A model generated the notes under the pieces. That model made no database searches, had not been told where the DNA came from, and saw only the letters and a program-made list of their open reading frames with translations. Source: JABDMH01 sp965223165 (GTDB lineage Bacteria; Bacteroidota; Bacteroidia; Chitinophagales; Saprospiraceae). From it: 64,000 nt of DNA. Of this stretch, positions 53,601-62,926 are shown in pieces; position 1 is the stretch's first letter; each line of letters opens with the position of its first letter. The position numbers and the translations under genes are program-made. Location of the stretch: NCBI GenBank assembly GCA_965223165.1, contig CBDCVQ010000020.1:1860001-1924000 (forward strand), in the 5' to 3' direction.

Positions 53601-53628
53601 TTTGTTTGATGATAATCTCTTATTTTTG
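53601..53628 (+). promoter_or_regulatory. Possible promoter of the Nfu gene
   Basis: -7 TATTTTTG (53621-53628) is a perfect Bacteroidota box; the nearest TTTG (53601-53604) is only 16 nt away, shorter than usual. The Nfu start lies 26 nt downstream. Confidence 0.45.
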
Positions 53629-53654
53629 TTGAATCAAAATTTCCTGGACTTATT

Positions 53655-54266
53655 ATGGAGACAGTGTCAAGAAGCCCGGTAATGTTGTACACGGAGCAGA
53701 CGCCCAATCCGGAGTCTCTCAAATTCGTGACTAATAAGATGCTCTACAAGGGCACGGCTGACTTTCGGGAGGCCTCTTTAGCCGCCGACTGGAGTCCTTT
53801 GGCCACCGCCTTGTTTGAGCTGCCCTATGTCAAAGGTGTATATGTTTGTAACAATTTTGTGACGGTCACGAAGGAATTGGCCTACACCTGGGAAGACATA
53901 ATGCTACCCCTCAAGAGCTTTGTTAAAAACTACATTGACGAAGACGGAATTATTGTCAACGAAGGCTTTGAAGAGGAGAAGCAGCGTATGGAGGCGGAGT
54001 CCGGTGTTGGATATCAATATACGGGCGATGAAGCCGAGTTGGTGAGTAAGATTAAAGAACTCATTGACACGTATGTGAAGCCCGCTGTCGAGATGGATGG
54101 TGGTAATATCGAATTTAAATCCTTTGACAATGGCAGGGTAACTGTTATATTGCAGGGGTCCTGCAGTGGATGTCCTTCCTCTACCGTCACCTTAAAAGCC
54201 GGCATAGAAGGCATGCTAAAAAGAATGATACCCGAAGTCACTGAAGTCATTTCAGAGATGGGTTAA
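53655..54266 (+). CDS. Nfu/NifU-type iron-sulfur carrier
   Basis: A 203-residue protein with two domains. The N-terminal Nfu_N domain (about residues 12-100) carries TPNPESLKFVTNKMLYKGTA and ATALFELPYVKGVYVCNNFV. The C-terminal NifU domain (about 125-200) carries the cluster-binding CSGCPSSTVTLKAGIEGML. It receives and passes [4Fe-4S] clusters to target enzymes. A terminator follows 33 nt after the stop. Confidence 0.93.
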   Translation: METVSRSPVMLYTEQTPNPESLKFVTNKMLYKGTADFREASLAADWSPLATALFELPYVKGVYVCNNFVTVTKELAYTWEDIMLPLKSFVKNYIDEDGIIVNEGFEEEKQRMEAESGVGYQYTGDEAELVSKIKELIDTYVKPAVEMDGGNIEFKSFDNGRVTVILQGSCSGCPSSTVTLKAGIEGMLKRMIPEVTEVISEMG

Positions 54267-54298
54267 GATCCACAAGAATTGGGTTTTGGGTGTATTTT

Positions 54299-54334
54299 AC
54301 GGCAGCACTTTCTTCGGAAAGTTGCTGCCGTTTC
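54299..54334 (+). terminator. Intrinsic terminator after the Nfu gene
   Basis: ACGGCAGCA-CTTTC / GAAAG-T-TGCTGCCGT forms a long stem (14 bp with one bulge) around a TTCG tetraloop, followed by TTTCATTTG. Both strands could use it, but the T-run favours rightward termination. Confidence 0.8.
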
Positions 54335-54349
54335 ATTTGTAGTAAAACT

Positions 54350-55171
54350 ATGATAATGCTTACAGACGAGCTAAAGCACTTGACACAGCAATGCATGCCA
54401 CTGATCGAGCAGGTTTCAGCCTTTATCAAGTCGCAAAAGGATCAGATCGGTGAGGGCGATATTCAGGTCAAGGACGCCAATAGCCTGGTCACCTATGTGG
54501 ACCAGACGGCCGAGCGCCAGCTCGTCGATGGACTGTCCAAGCTTTTGCCCCATGCCGCCTTCGTCACCGAGGAGGATACGGTCGACAATACCGACGCCGA
54601 GTACACCTGGATCGTCGATCCGCTGGACGGGACGACCAACTTCATCCAAGGGCTTCCCTTCTTCTCGATCAGTGTGGCCCTCAAGCATCGTCAGGAGGTC
54701 GTGCTGGGCATCGTGAAAGCAGTCATGCAAAATGAGTGCTTCAAGGCTTGGAAAGGTGGGGGAGCCTATCTGGATGATCATCGCCTGGATCTGCAACACT
54801 CACTTACCCTGGATCAGGCCCTGGTCGCCACCGGATTTCCATACAATGACAAGCTCCGCACCGGTCAGTACGTAGATGTGCTACATGGATTTCTTGGCAA
54901 AGCTCGTGGGATACGCCGGTTGGGTTCGGCGGCCTTGGATCTGGCCTACGTAGCCGCAGGAAGGTTTGGAGGATACTACGAGCAGGATCTGAATATCTGG
55001 GACTTGGCTGGAGGAGCCATACTGGTCAAAGAAGCCGGTGGTCTGGTTTCGGGCTTTCACTCGGATGACGGCTGGATGAGCGGGCAGAATATACTGGCGG
55101 CCCATCGTGGCATCTACAGCGATATGAGGGACAACATCATCGAGTTTATTCCTGAACCCCAAACGGTTTAG
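54350..55171 (+). CDS. Inositol monophosphatase-family phosphatase
   Basis: About 273 residues from ATG 54350 (or 54356); the open frame back to 54290 would run through the terminator, so the later start is chosen. Metal-dependent phosphatase. Signatures: VTEEDTVDNTDAEYTWIVDP, then DGTTNFIQGLPFFSISVAL (DPLDGT motif), and the second signature WDLAGGAILVKEAGG. It may act on inositol phosphate, 3'-phosphoadenosine phosphate or a sugar phosphate. It stands alone between a terminator and the next ABC permease. Confidence 0.92.
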   Translation: MIMLTDELKHLTQQCMPLIEQVSAFIKSQKDQIGEGDIQVKDANSLVTYVDQTAERQLVDGLSKLLPHAAFVTEEDTVDNTDAEYTWIVDPLDGTTNFIQGLPFFSISVALKHRQEVVLGIVKAVMQNECFKAWKGGGAYLDDHRLDLQHSLTLDQALVATGFPYNDKLRTGQYVDVLHGFLGKARGIRRLGSAALDLAYVAAGRFGGYYEQDLNIWDLAGGAILVKEAGGLVSGFHSDDGWMSGQNILAAHRGIYSDMRDNIIEFIPEPQTV

Positions 55172-55270
55172 TCTTTCCTTATGCGGCGATACCCTGATCG
55201 GTTATTGGAGCCGATTGATCTATGTTAGCATCCATCTAAGAAGTCGGATCACTACTTTTAGATATTCATC

Positions 55271-56515
55271 ATGGGCATCCGACTGTTTGAACTGATCAGA
55301 ATAGCGGTCGATTCGGTGCGGACCAACCTGTTGCGCTCTGTCTTGACCCTCTCCATCATTGCTTTTGGCATTATGGCCCTGGTAGGCATTTTGACCGCCA
55401 TTGATACGATCCTCTTTTCGATGACGGACAATTTCTCGGGCTTGGGAGCCAACGCCTACAGCATCTCGCCCAAGAGCGTCACTATCCAGAGCAGCAGAAA
55501 TGGTCGCCGGACCCGGCGAGGGGAGCCGATCACCTACCGACAGGCGATGAAGTTTAAAGAGCGCTTTGACTTTCCTGCCAAAGTGAGTATATCGTACCGA
55601 GGCACGGGCAACGCCGTGGTCAAATTTGCAGAAAACAAGTCCAATCCCAATGTCGCTCTGCGCGGCGTCGACGAAAATTTCCTGGAAGTCAGTGGCCTAG
55701 ACCTGGAAGTAGGCCGAAACTTTACCCGGACCGAGATCGAAGATGGTTCACCCCGGGCCATTATAGGCAAAGACGTGGTGACACTCCTCTTTGATGACAA
55801 GAGCCTCTCGGCTCTGGACAAAATCATATCGGTCGGCAATATCAAATACCGCGTCATCGGCGTCCTGGCGTCCAAAGGATCAAATATGAACCAGAGCGAG
55901 GATCGGCAAGTGATGGTACCTGTACTCAATGTCAAGCGATATTACGGTACCACCCGATCCAACTATTCCGTAAAAGTGGGCCTGGCCAACCCCACGGATA
56001 TGGAGGATGCCACCTCCGCGACCATCGGCATCTTTCGCAACATTCGCAACCTCCGGATCGGGCAGGACAATGACTTTGAGATCTTCAAGAGTGATGGCCT
56101 CCTGGATATCCTGAAGGAAAACACCTTCTATCTCCGCATGGCCACCATTGCTATCGGACTGATCACCCTACTAGGTGCCGCCATAGGACTCATGAATATC
56201 ATGCTTGTCTCGGTCACCGAGCGTACCCGGGAGATCGGCATACGCAAAGCCATCGGGGCCAATCGCAGAAATGTGATGGTCCAATTTCTAGTGGAGGCGG
56301 TGCTGATCTGCCAGATGGGAGGAGTGGTCGGCATCCTGCTGGGCATCGCTGCCGGCAACGTCGTCACGATCTTGATCGGCGGAAAGTTTCTCATCCCGTG
56401 GCCCTGGATCGTACTAGGCATTGTCATCTGCACGATCGTGGGCCTGATATCCGGGCTTTATCCCGCGCTCAAAGCAGCCCGCCTGGATCCGATCGAGTCG
56501 CTCCGCTACGAATAG
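55271..56515 (+). CDS. MacB/FtsX-type ABC transporter permease, orphan
   Basis: A 414-residue permease. N-terminal helix after IRIAVDSVRTNLLRSVLTLS, MacB periplasmic core domain (about residues 50-270, with GVDENFLEVSGLDLEVGRNF and ALDKIISVGNIKYRVIGVLA), and three C-terminal helices with ERTREIGIRKAIGANRRNVM between the first two. It ends LDPIESLRYE. The family exports macrolides, peptides or lipoproteins with a MacB/LolD ATPase. No ATPase gene is next to it, so it may share one encoded elsewhere. Confidence 0.92.
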   Translation: MGIRLFELIRIAVDSVRTNLLRSVLTLSIIAFGIMALVGILTAIDTILFSMTDNFSGLGANAYSISPKSVTIQSSRNGRRTRRGEPITYRQAMKFKERFDFPAKVSISYRGTGNAVVKFAENKSNPNVALRGVDENFLEVSGLDLEVGRNFTRTEIEDGSPRAIIGKDVVTLLFDDKSLSALDKIISVGNIKYRVIGVLASKGSNMNQSEDRQVMVPVLNVKRYYGTTRSNYSVKVGLANPTDMEDATSATIGIFRNIRNLRIGQDNDFEIFKSDGLLDILKENTFYLRMATIAIGLITLLGAAIGLMNIMLVSVTERTREIGIRKAIGANRRNVMVQFLVEAVLICQMGGVVGILLGIAAGNVVTILIGGKFLIPWPWIVLGIVICTIVGLISGLYPALKAARLDPIESLRYE

Positions 56516-56517
56516 GC

Positions 56518-59500
56518 CTACCAGCCAGGGATAAAGTTGATTCCAAAATTCCACCCGGCATTCGACTGCAGGGGTTTGGCATAGTAGGGCTCAATGATAA
56601 ACGCTCCAAACAGGTTGACCCGACAAGCCAGACCGGTGCTCATGATCGCTTTGGGCTCTTCGATGCCTCCCTCGCCAAATTGATCATTGGTGCGCCAAGC
56701 CATCCCCACATCAAAAAAGGCGGCTAGCTCGGTGATGAGCATCTTCGATTTGACCAGTGAAAGTCGTTCGGGGCCGGTAAACGGTACCCGGATCTCAAAG
56801 TTACCTACGGCGATCTTGGAGCCAAACACCTGCCCGAGAGCCAGTCCGATGGAGTCCAGCTCATTGACCGAATAATTGTTGTAGCCGCGCACTAAGGTGG
56901 GATCGATGCTGTATATAGATCCCAGCTGCTGCGCGTTGGCGTCGCCGCCGTATCGAGCGTAGTGGAGTCCCCTGATGCTGACGTTAAATCGGTCAAACCA
57001 AAAGTACTTGCGCAGATCAACCAGCAAACTGGTATAACTGAAATCACCGGTATATTGATCCACACCCACCCTAAAGCGGTAACCCTGGAGGGGCGAAGTC
57101 AGGCCAAAATTGGAATTGTCGCCCACTAGGGCCACCCCGGCATTGTAAAGATTAAATCCGGGTGGACTATCCAGTTTTTGTCGTTCCTGACCGATATAGG
57201 GCCCGGGAATGATGTCGTTGCCCGAACTCAGGAATTGATAGTAGTTGTTGTACTCGTCGATCCGGGTGCTATAGCGTGTAAAACCAACCTGTCCCTCTAC
57301 CCGTAGGGTTTGTGAGAAGGCATAGCGCGTCAGGCCATTGATTCCATCGATAAAATAGCGGAAGGTGCGGTAGGGGAAGTTCAGCACGTCCAGTTCGCCG
57401 ATGTTGGTCTCAATCGTCTCGATTCTGAAGTTTTCGCGAAAGGAGTACTGATAGGGGATGTGGCTTAGCGCAACGCCATATCCGATTCTTTTCTTGGTAT
57501 TCAGATACATCACCTGCCCGCCAAAGTCATAGATCTCCCCGTTGAGGGCCAGGGAAGTGAAGATCTGATTGTATCCCAGCACATCGCTAAACAGCATGTC
57601 CAGTCCGCCTACCAGTCCGGTGCGGGTCCCAAAGGTGGAATTCGTGCCTACACCGACGCCGGCTCCGCCTCCGATGTAGTCCAGCTTAAACTTGGCCTTG
57701 TACTTCTGATTTCGAATGTCCTCGCTGGACACTTGTGACTGGTCATCCAGCGCCCTCAGTGCCGGATTGACGATGTCAGCCTGGTCGGTATGGCCGGGCG
57801 GCAGCGTCGCAGCGGTGAAATCAACGTCATTGGGATCCACCAGTGCTGGCTCCATGCTCTCGGGCCGTGCCTTCTGGATGTTGTAGCTGTCGCCAAAGTA
57901 ATGCGTGTACAGCAACGTGGTGCCCCTCTTCGAGACAGTGATGGCGGGCGAATACTTGGTGATACCGCTCACTCCGGTCAAGATCTCCGTCAGTTGGTGA
58001 ATCTTGGCGCTATCGATATTGTACCTATATATATTGCGGTATCCATCCCGATCCGACAGAAAGTAGAGATTGTTGTTTTCATCCCAGGTGGGATTTAGAT
58101 TGTCCGCACCGGGGAAGAGGTCCAGGTTCTCGATCTCCCGCGTGTCCAGGTCCATGATAGCCAGATTGTATCTCCACGCCCCGTTCACACGTCCTTCGCG
58201 CTGACTTACTCGATCCGTGGCAAAGGCGATCCGCCGACCATCGTACGAGAAGGTAGGCTGTATCTCAGCGTAGTCGTCGTTGGTGAGCCGAGTGGCGGAG
58301 TGTGTCCGCAGGTTGATTTGATAGAGGTCGGCCTGTCCCTCGACCAGTCCATTGACGATGATGGACTTGCCATCGGGGGACCAAGTGGGATTGCTGAAAG
58401 CGGGCACATTCTTCACGGCAAATTCGTCGAGGCGCTTCCCGGTTTGCGCTTCGGTGATCACCAGTCGATTGCGTCCCTTCTTAAAGACAACATAGGCAAA
58501 CCGACGGCTGTCAGACGACCAGGTACCCGAAGATTCGAGGTAGTGTAGGTGGTCCACGTTGCCGTGGCGACTCTTGCTAGCTACTTTGCGCACGATCTTG
58601 CCGGTCCTCACATCTGCCAGAAAGAGATCGGTGGTAAAGAGATCCTTCTCTGACAGAAAGATGACGTACCGTCCATTGGGACTGATCGAAGGAGACATAT
58701 TGAGCTTGCCGGAGTTTTCTTTGGACAAGAAGGTCCGGCCGTCGGCACGCACTTTCTTGTTCTTGAACATAGGCTCGTAGAAGTTGCGCAGATTATCCAC
58801 CCACATCTTGGACAGGTCATCGAGGCTGATACCCAGGATCATGGGCACCGAGGCTTCGATGCCAAACTTGGCCGTAGCCACAAACAATGGCTTGATCACT
58901 CTATCGCCGTAGAGTCCTGTCAGAAAAGACCAGAAGGCCTGTCCATATCTGTAGGGGAAATATTTGGGATTGATGGAAAGCTGACGCAGGGTGGGAATGT
59001 CATCGTTGACCACGGCATTACGCATCCACATAGCCGTATGGGCATCCACGCGGCCGATCGACATGTACTCTGCCATCCCCTCCACAATCCAGAGTGGCAG
59101 ATTGCCCAACGACTGCAACCCGGTAGAATCACCGGTCAGCAGCATATGAAACTGAAAGGCGTGGACGAGCTCATGTCCCAACACATGAAACGTCTGCTGG
59201 TTGGACATGGCCACGGGCATCACCACTCGATTTTTCAAGCCCTCCGTGACCCCGCCGGTACTGACGCCGATCGTACCGGATATAGCGCTCGTCTGCTGAA
59301 AGTCCGCATGATTGTTGTAAAACACCAATGGATTGCGATGATTGAACGTATCGTGCAGAATATTCTGATGATGATCGTACCATAGCTCGGACCACTTGAT
59401 CAGTTTTTCCAGCTCATCACGCTTCTTCAAATAAGAATAGACCTCGTAGTGGGGACTATTCGTGACCTTGAAGTCAAAGTTTGTATATCTCGGTTTGTTT

Positions 59501-59580
59501 TTGCCAAAATATTGACCGAAAGAGGGTAGGCAGAGGAGTGTAGAGCTTATTACCAATAGCCCCAATCTAACGTATCTCAT
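56518..59580 (-). CDS. Peptidase MA-like, TolB-type propeller and outer-membrane barrel fusion protein
   Basis: A 1020-residue exported protein (signal peptide 1-23, ending SFGQ). Domain order by eye: a gluzincin-type peptidase with FHVLGHELVHAFQFHM (HELVH at 136-140) and the third-ligand region LWIVEGMAEYMS; a TolB/WD40-like (PD40) propeller with repeated SWSSDSRRFAYV, TWSPDGKSIIVNG, TFSYDGRRIAFATD and TWDENNNLYFLSDRDGYRN; then a C-terminal barrel of about 350 residues like surface antigens. It ends in a tryptophan (GINFIPGW). It could be a surface or outer-membrane protease. The start lies 540 nt from divergent clpB. Confidence 0.85.
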   Translation of the reverse strand: MRYVRLGLLVISSTLLCLPSFGQYFGKNKPRYTNFDFKVTNSPHYEVYSYLKKRDELEKLIKWSELWYDHHQNILHDTFNHRNPLVFYNNHADFQQTSAISGTIGVSTGGVTEGLKNRVVMPVAMSNQQTFHVLGHELVHAFQFHMLLTGDSTGLQSLGNLPLWIVEGMAEYMSIGRVDAHTAMWMRNAVVNDDIPTLRQLSINPKYFPYRYGQAFWSFLTGLYGDRVIKPLFVATAKFGIEASVPMILGISLDDLSKMWVDNLRNFYEPMFKNKKVRADGRTFLSKENSGKLNMSPSISPNGRYVIFLSEKDLFTTDLFLADVRTGKIVRKVASKSRHGNVDHLHYLESSGTWSSDSRRFAYVVFKKGRNRLVITEAQTGKRLDEFAVKNVPAFSNPTWSPDGKSIIVNGLVEGQADLYQINLRTHSATRLTNDDYAEIQPTFSYDGRRIAFATDRVSQREGRVNGAWRYNLAIMDLDTREIENLDLFPGADNLNPTWDENNNLYFLSDRDGYRNIYRYNIDSAKIHQLTEILTGVSGITKYSPAITVSKRGTTLLYTHYFGDSYNIQKARPESMEPALVDPNDVDFTAATLPPGHTDQADIVNPALRALDDQSQVSSEDIRNQKYKAKFKLDYIGGGAGVGVGTNSTFGTRTGLVGGLDMLFSDVLGYNQIFTSLALNGEIYDFGGQVMYLNTKKRIGYGVALSHIPYQYSFRENFRIETIETNIGELDVLNFPYRTFRYFIDGINGLTRYAFSQTLRVEGQVGFTRYSTRIDEYNNYYQFLSSGNDIIPGPYIGQERQKLDSPPGFNLYNAGVALVGDNSNFGLTSPLQGYRFRVGVDQYTGDFSYTSLLVDLRKYFWFDRFNVSIRGLHYARYGGDANAQQLGSIYSIDPTLVRGYNNYSVNELDSIGLALGQVFGSKIAVGNFEIRVPFTGPERLSLVKSKMLITELAAFFDVGMAWRTNDQFGEGGIEEPKAIMSTGLACRVNLFGAFIIEPYYAKPLQSNAGWNFGINFIPGW

Positions 59581-59664
59581 CTTGGTAATTGGATTTGTTG
59601 CAAAGCTTATAACTTTTTGGAAGTTAATAAAAATATGCCTGCGTCGTTAAAAGATTCTTAAATG

Positions 59665-59847
59665 TTAAGATGGCGTCATTTAGCTTCTAATTGTTTTATT
59701 ATCAGTCGATTACATTCCGCATCAGGGCATGGTCTTCGCCCCAATTATGTCTTCAAGTAAGACAGTCAAACCCCGGAGAAGGTTGGTCATTTTTTACGGT
59801 AATTTTTGTTCTTCCAGCAAAACCGTATGACTTTAACGCCATCTTAA
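59665..59847. ncRNA. Possible structured RNA or foldback element (183 nt)
   Basis: A 12-bp perfect inverted repeat TTAAGATGGCGT (59665-59676) / ACGCCATCTTAA (59836-59847) encloses several smaller stems: GGGC / GCCC near 59736-59755, GTCTT / AAGAC around 59765-59780, and TACGG-TAATTTTTG / CAAAA-CCGTA (about 59798-59830). The layout is that of a multibranched RNA closed by a long stem. No promoter or terminator pair defines its strand. A small mobile element is an alternative. Confidence 0.4.
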
Positions 59848-59992
59848 GAAGGGTCAAACATTTCCTTAAGTGAGGAGGAGCGTTTACCCTAGTTGTACTC
59901 ATCCAGCGACCCCGGATTTTCCAAGCCTGGGGTCTTGTCTACGTGCTTCGGGCGGCGTGCCGAGCAAAAGTTGACCCTGCTATGGGCAATAA

Positions 59993-60025
59993 TTTGTCTG
60001 ACGAACGGCGATCCCCTTATCTTTG
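59993..60025 (+). promoter_or_regulatory. Predicted promoter of clpB
   Basis: -33 TTTG (59993-59996), 21-nt spacer, -7 TATCTTTG (60018-60025), about 100 nt before the clpB ATG. It matches the housekeeping-type Bacteroidota consensus. No heat-shock operator such as CIRCE is visible. Confidence 0.65.
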
Positions 60026-60124
60026 GCAGGTTTCTGTGGAGCCAGCGAATTTTGATCTTCGCGGTTCCCGCCCAGGGTATCGCCCCGTGTGGTCCCTGAG
60101 ACATGTATCACAACAAACAGGCGA

Positions 60125-62926
60125 ATGACATACGACAATTTCACCGTCAAGGCACAAGAGGCTATCTACAAGGCGCAGCAGATTGCAGGCAGCCTAGAGC
60201 AGCAACAAGTTGACACTACCCACCTATTGGTGTCCATCTTGCAGACCCAGGAGCAGACAGCCGAGTTTTTGCTCAAGAAGATGGATATCGATCCGACGAT
60301 CCTAAAGAGCAAGTTGGGCGAGGCGATCAAAAAGTATCCACGTGTCGAGGGGACGGAAAAGCAGTTTTTGACCAAAGAGGCCAATCAGGCTCTGAGCGAA
60401 GCCAAGAAGATGCTCAAGGACTTTGGAGATGATTACATCTCCGTCGAGCTGATCATGATGGGTATCCTGGCCGGCAAAGACAAGGGTGCCACTATGCTTA
60501 AGGAAATGGGGGCCCGGTCAGCCGACCTCAAGAAAGCCATCCTGGAGTTGCGCAAGGGTCGCAAGATCACAGATCAACAGAGTGACAACCAGTACAATGC
60601 GCTGAAAAAATTTGCCATCAACCTCAATGCCAGAGCGGAGTCCGGCAAGCTCGATCCCATAGTGGGCAGGGATGAAGAGATCCGTCGCATCATGCACATC
60701 TTGTCTCGACGGAAGAAGAACAATCCGATTTTGGTGGGTGACGCAGGCGTAGGCAAGACGGCCATCGTCGAAGGTATCGCTTGGAGGATCGTCAAGCAAG
60801 ATGTCCCCGAAAATCTCCGGTCGAAGAATATCTATGTGCTGGATCTGGCGGCCCTGGTGGCTGGTGCCAAATACAAGGGAGAGTTTGAAGAGCGCCTAAA
60901 GGCAGTCATCAAAGAGGTAAAAGCGTCAGAAGGCGAGGTCATCTTATTTGTAGACGAGATCCACACCTTGATCGGTGCCGGAGGCGGCCAAGGGGCTATG
61001 GACGCTGCCAATATCCTCAAGCCGGCACTGGCCAGAGGCGAACTCCGTACCATCGGGGCCACTACGGCGGATGAATACCAGAAGTACTTCGAAAAGGACA
61101 AGGCGCTGGTGCGTCGCTTTCAGACGGTATACATTGAGGAGCCGTCTGTCGAAGACACCATCTCGATCCTCCGGGGTATTCAGGAGCGATATGAAGTCTA
61201 TCACAAGATTGATATCCTGGACGAGGCGCTGATCTCAGCCGCTGAACTCTCTCACCGATACATCACCGAGCGAAAGCTGCCGGATAAGGCCATTGACCTG
61301 ATCGATGAGGCCGCCGCCAAGCTGCGACTCGAGCTGGACTCCGTGCCCGAGGAGATCGACGAGTGGGAGCGAAAAGTGATGCAACTGGAGATCGAGCGAG
61401 AGGCGATCAAGCGGGAGAGCGACCCAAAGAAGCTGGGGGCCATCGCGGAGCAGATTGCCAACGCCAAAGAACGCCTGGACGCCCTGCGCGCCAGTTGGGA
61501 AAATGAGAAGGAGGCCGTTGACGCGGCACAGGAGATCAAAAAGACCATCGAAGAGCTTGAACTGGAGGCGGATCGGGCCGAGCGGGAGAGTGACTACGAG
61601 ACGGTAGCCAAAATCAGATACGGGCAGATCAAAGAGCAGGAGACCTTGCTTAAGGCCGCAGAGGAGAAGCTGGCGGCCCTGCCCGACGAAGGCCGATTTA
61701 CCAACGAGGAAGTGACGGCCGGTGATATCGCCGACATCGTCTCTCGCTGGACAGGCATACCGGTACAAAAGATGATGCAAAGCGAAAAAACCAAGCTGCT
61801 GCGTCTAGAAGATGAAATCGGCAAACGCCTGATCGGTCAGCACGAGGCTGTCAGCGCCGTGAGCGATGCGGTAAGACGCAGCCGATCCGGCTTACAGGAT
61901 CCTAAGCGTCCCATTGGGTCATTCATATTTTTGGGCCCCACGGGTGTGGGCAAGACCGAATTGGCCAAGACGCTGGCCGAGGTATTGTTTGACGACGAAA
62001 AGGCCATCACCCGGATTGATATGAGCGAGTACCAAGAACGCCATTCGGTGTCGCGACTGGTAGGCGCCCCTCCCGGATACGTGGGTTATGATGAGGGGGG
62101 TCAACTGACCGAGGCGGTACGCCGCAGGCCGTACAGCATCGTACTCCTTGATGAGATCGAAAAGGCCCATCCCGATACCTTCAACGTATTGTTGCAGATG
62201 CTGGATGACGGGCGGCTGACTGACAACAAGGGCCGCGAGGCCAACTTCAAAAACACCATCATCATCATGACCTCCAACATGGGTGCGCAGACCATCTTGG
62301 AAAACTTTGAAGACCTGGACGCCGTAGGCGAGGAGCATCGAGCAGATATCATCGACACCACCAAGGAGGAAGTGTTTGAGCAACTCAAGGAGCATCTGCG
62401 TCCCGAGTTTCTCAATCGGATCGATGAAAAGATCATGTTTCAGCCGTTGACACGGGATGAGATTAAGCAAATTGCTCGCCTACTCATGCGCAAGGTCGAG
62501 AAGAACCTGGCCCACCAAGAACTGAGGATCGAACTCAGTGAAGATGCGATGGACTTCTTGGCGGATCTGGGATACGATCCGTCATTCGGGGCTCGGCCAC
62601 TCAAGCGAGTGATTCAGAAGGAGCTGGTCAACGAGCTGTCCAAGCAAGTACTGTCCGGTGAATTCACGGCTGGGGAGACCATCTATGTCGACGAGCTCAA
62701 TGACAAACTGCGCTTTAGTGAGCAGCCGTTTGATCCCAATGATAAACCGGACGACACGCCCGAGGAGAAACGAAAGCGACGGCGAAGACGAGGAAAATCA
62801 AAGCGGGAGAAGCAGATGGACGAGCTGCAAAAGGCTACTAAGGAGGTAGAGGCAGCCACCAAAGCGGTGAAGGATAATCAGGACGGTGCCCCTCCGACCC
62901 AGGTAGAAGGTAACGGCGGGGCCTAG
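60125..62926 (+). CDS. clpB: ClpB-type AAA+ chaperone/ATPase, stop codon inside a mobile-element repeat
   Basis: About 933 residues from ATG 60125 (MTYDNFTVKAQEAIYKAQQI). Double-Clp_N domain (about 1-140); first AAA+ with Walker A GDAGVGKTA and VILFVDEIHTLIGAG; a coiled-coil middle region (about 400-525); second AAA+ with GPTGVGKTELAKTL and VLLDEIEKAHP; and the ClpB_D2-small domain. It resolubilises protein aggregates. No IGF/L-type ClpP-binding loop was noticed, which with the middle domain favours ClpB over ClpA/C. The C-terminus has an extra tail of about 70 residues with a basic run (EKRKRRRRRGKSKREKQMDE). The TAG stop (62924-62926) lies in the left end of a 231-bp element. Confidence 0.93.
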   Translation: MTYDNFTVKAQEAIYKAQQIAGSLEQQQVDTTHLLVSILQTQEQTAEFLLKKMDIDPTILKSKLGEAIKKYPRVEGTEKQFLTKEANQALSEAKKMLKDFGDDYISVELIMMGILAGKDKGATMLKEMGARSADLKKAILELRKGRKITDQQSDNQYNALKKFAINLNARAESGKLDPIVGRDEEIRRIMHILSRRKKNNPILVGDAGVGKTAIVEGIAWRIVKQDVPENLRSKNIYVLDLAALVAGAKYKGEFEERLKAVIKEVKASEGEVILFVDEIHTLIGAGGGQGAMDAANILKPALARGELRTIGATTADEYQKYFEKDKALVRRFQTVYIEEPSVEDTISILRGIQERYEVYHKIDILDEALISAAELSHRYITERKLPDKAIDLIDEAAAKLRLELDSVPEEIDEWERKVMQLEIEREAIKRESDPKKLGAIAEQIANAKERLDALRASWENEKEAVDAAQEIKKTIEELELEADRAERESDYETVAKIRYGQIKEQETLLKAAEEKLAALPDEGRFTNEEVTAGDIADIVSRWTGIPVQKMMQSEKTKLLRLEDEIGKRLIGQHEAVSAVSDAVRRSRSGLQDPKRPIGSFIFLGPTGVGKTELAKTLAEVLFDDEKAITRIDMSEYQERHSVSRLVGAPPGYVGYDEGGQLTEAVRRRPYSIVLLDEIEKAHPDTFNVLLQMLDDGRLTDNKGREANFKNTIIIMTSNMGAQTILENFEDLDAVGEEHRADIIDTTKEEVFEQLKEHLRPEFLNRIDEKIMFQPLTRDEIKQIARLLMRKVEKNLAHQELRIELSEDAMDFLADLGYDPSFGARPLKRVIQKELVNELSKQVLSGEFTAGETIYVDELNDKLRFSEQPFDPNDKPDDTPEEKRKRRRRRGKSKREKQMDELQKATKEVEAATKAVKDNQDGAPPTQVEGNGGA

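Larger units (their letters stand above)
59581..60124. other. Divergent intergenic region with structured-RNA candidate and clpB promoter
   Basis: A 544-bp region with no protein gene. It contains the long inverted repeat at 59665-59847 (separate entry), a GC hairpin GACCCC / GGGGTC at 59908-59934, and the predicted clpB promoter at 59993-60025. ORFs inside it lack family character. Confidence 0.6.
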
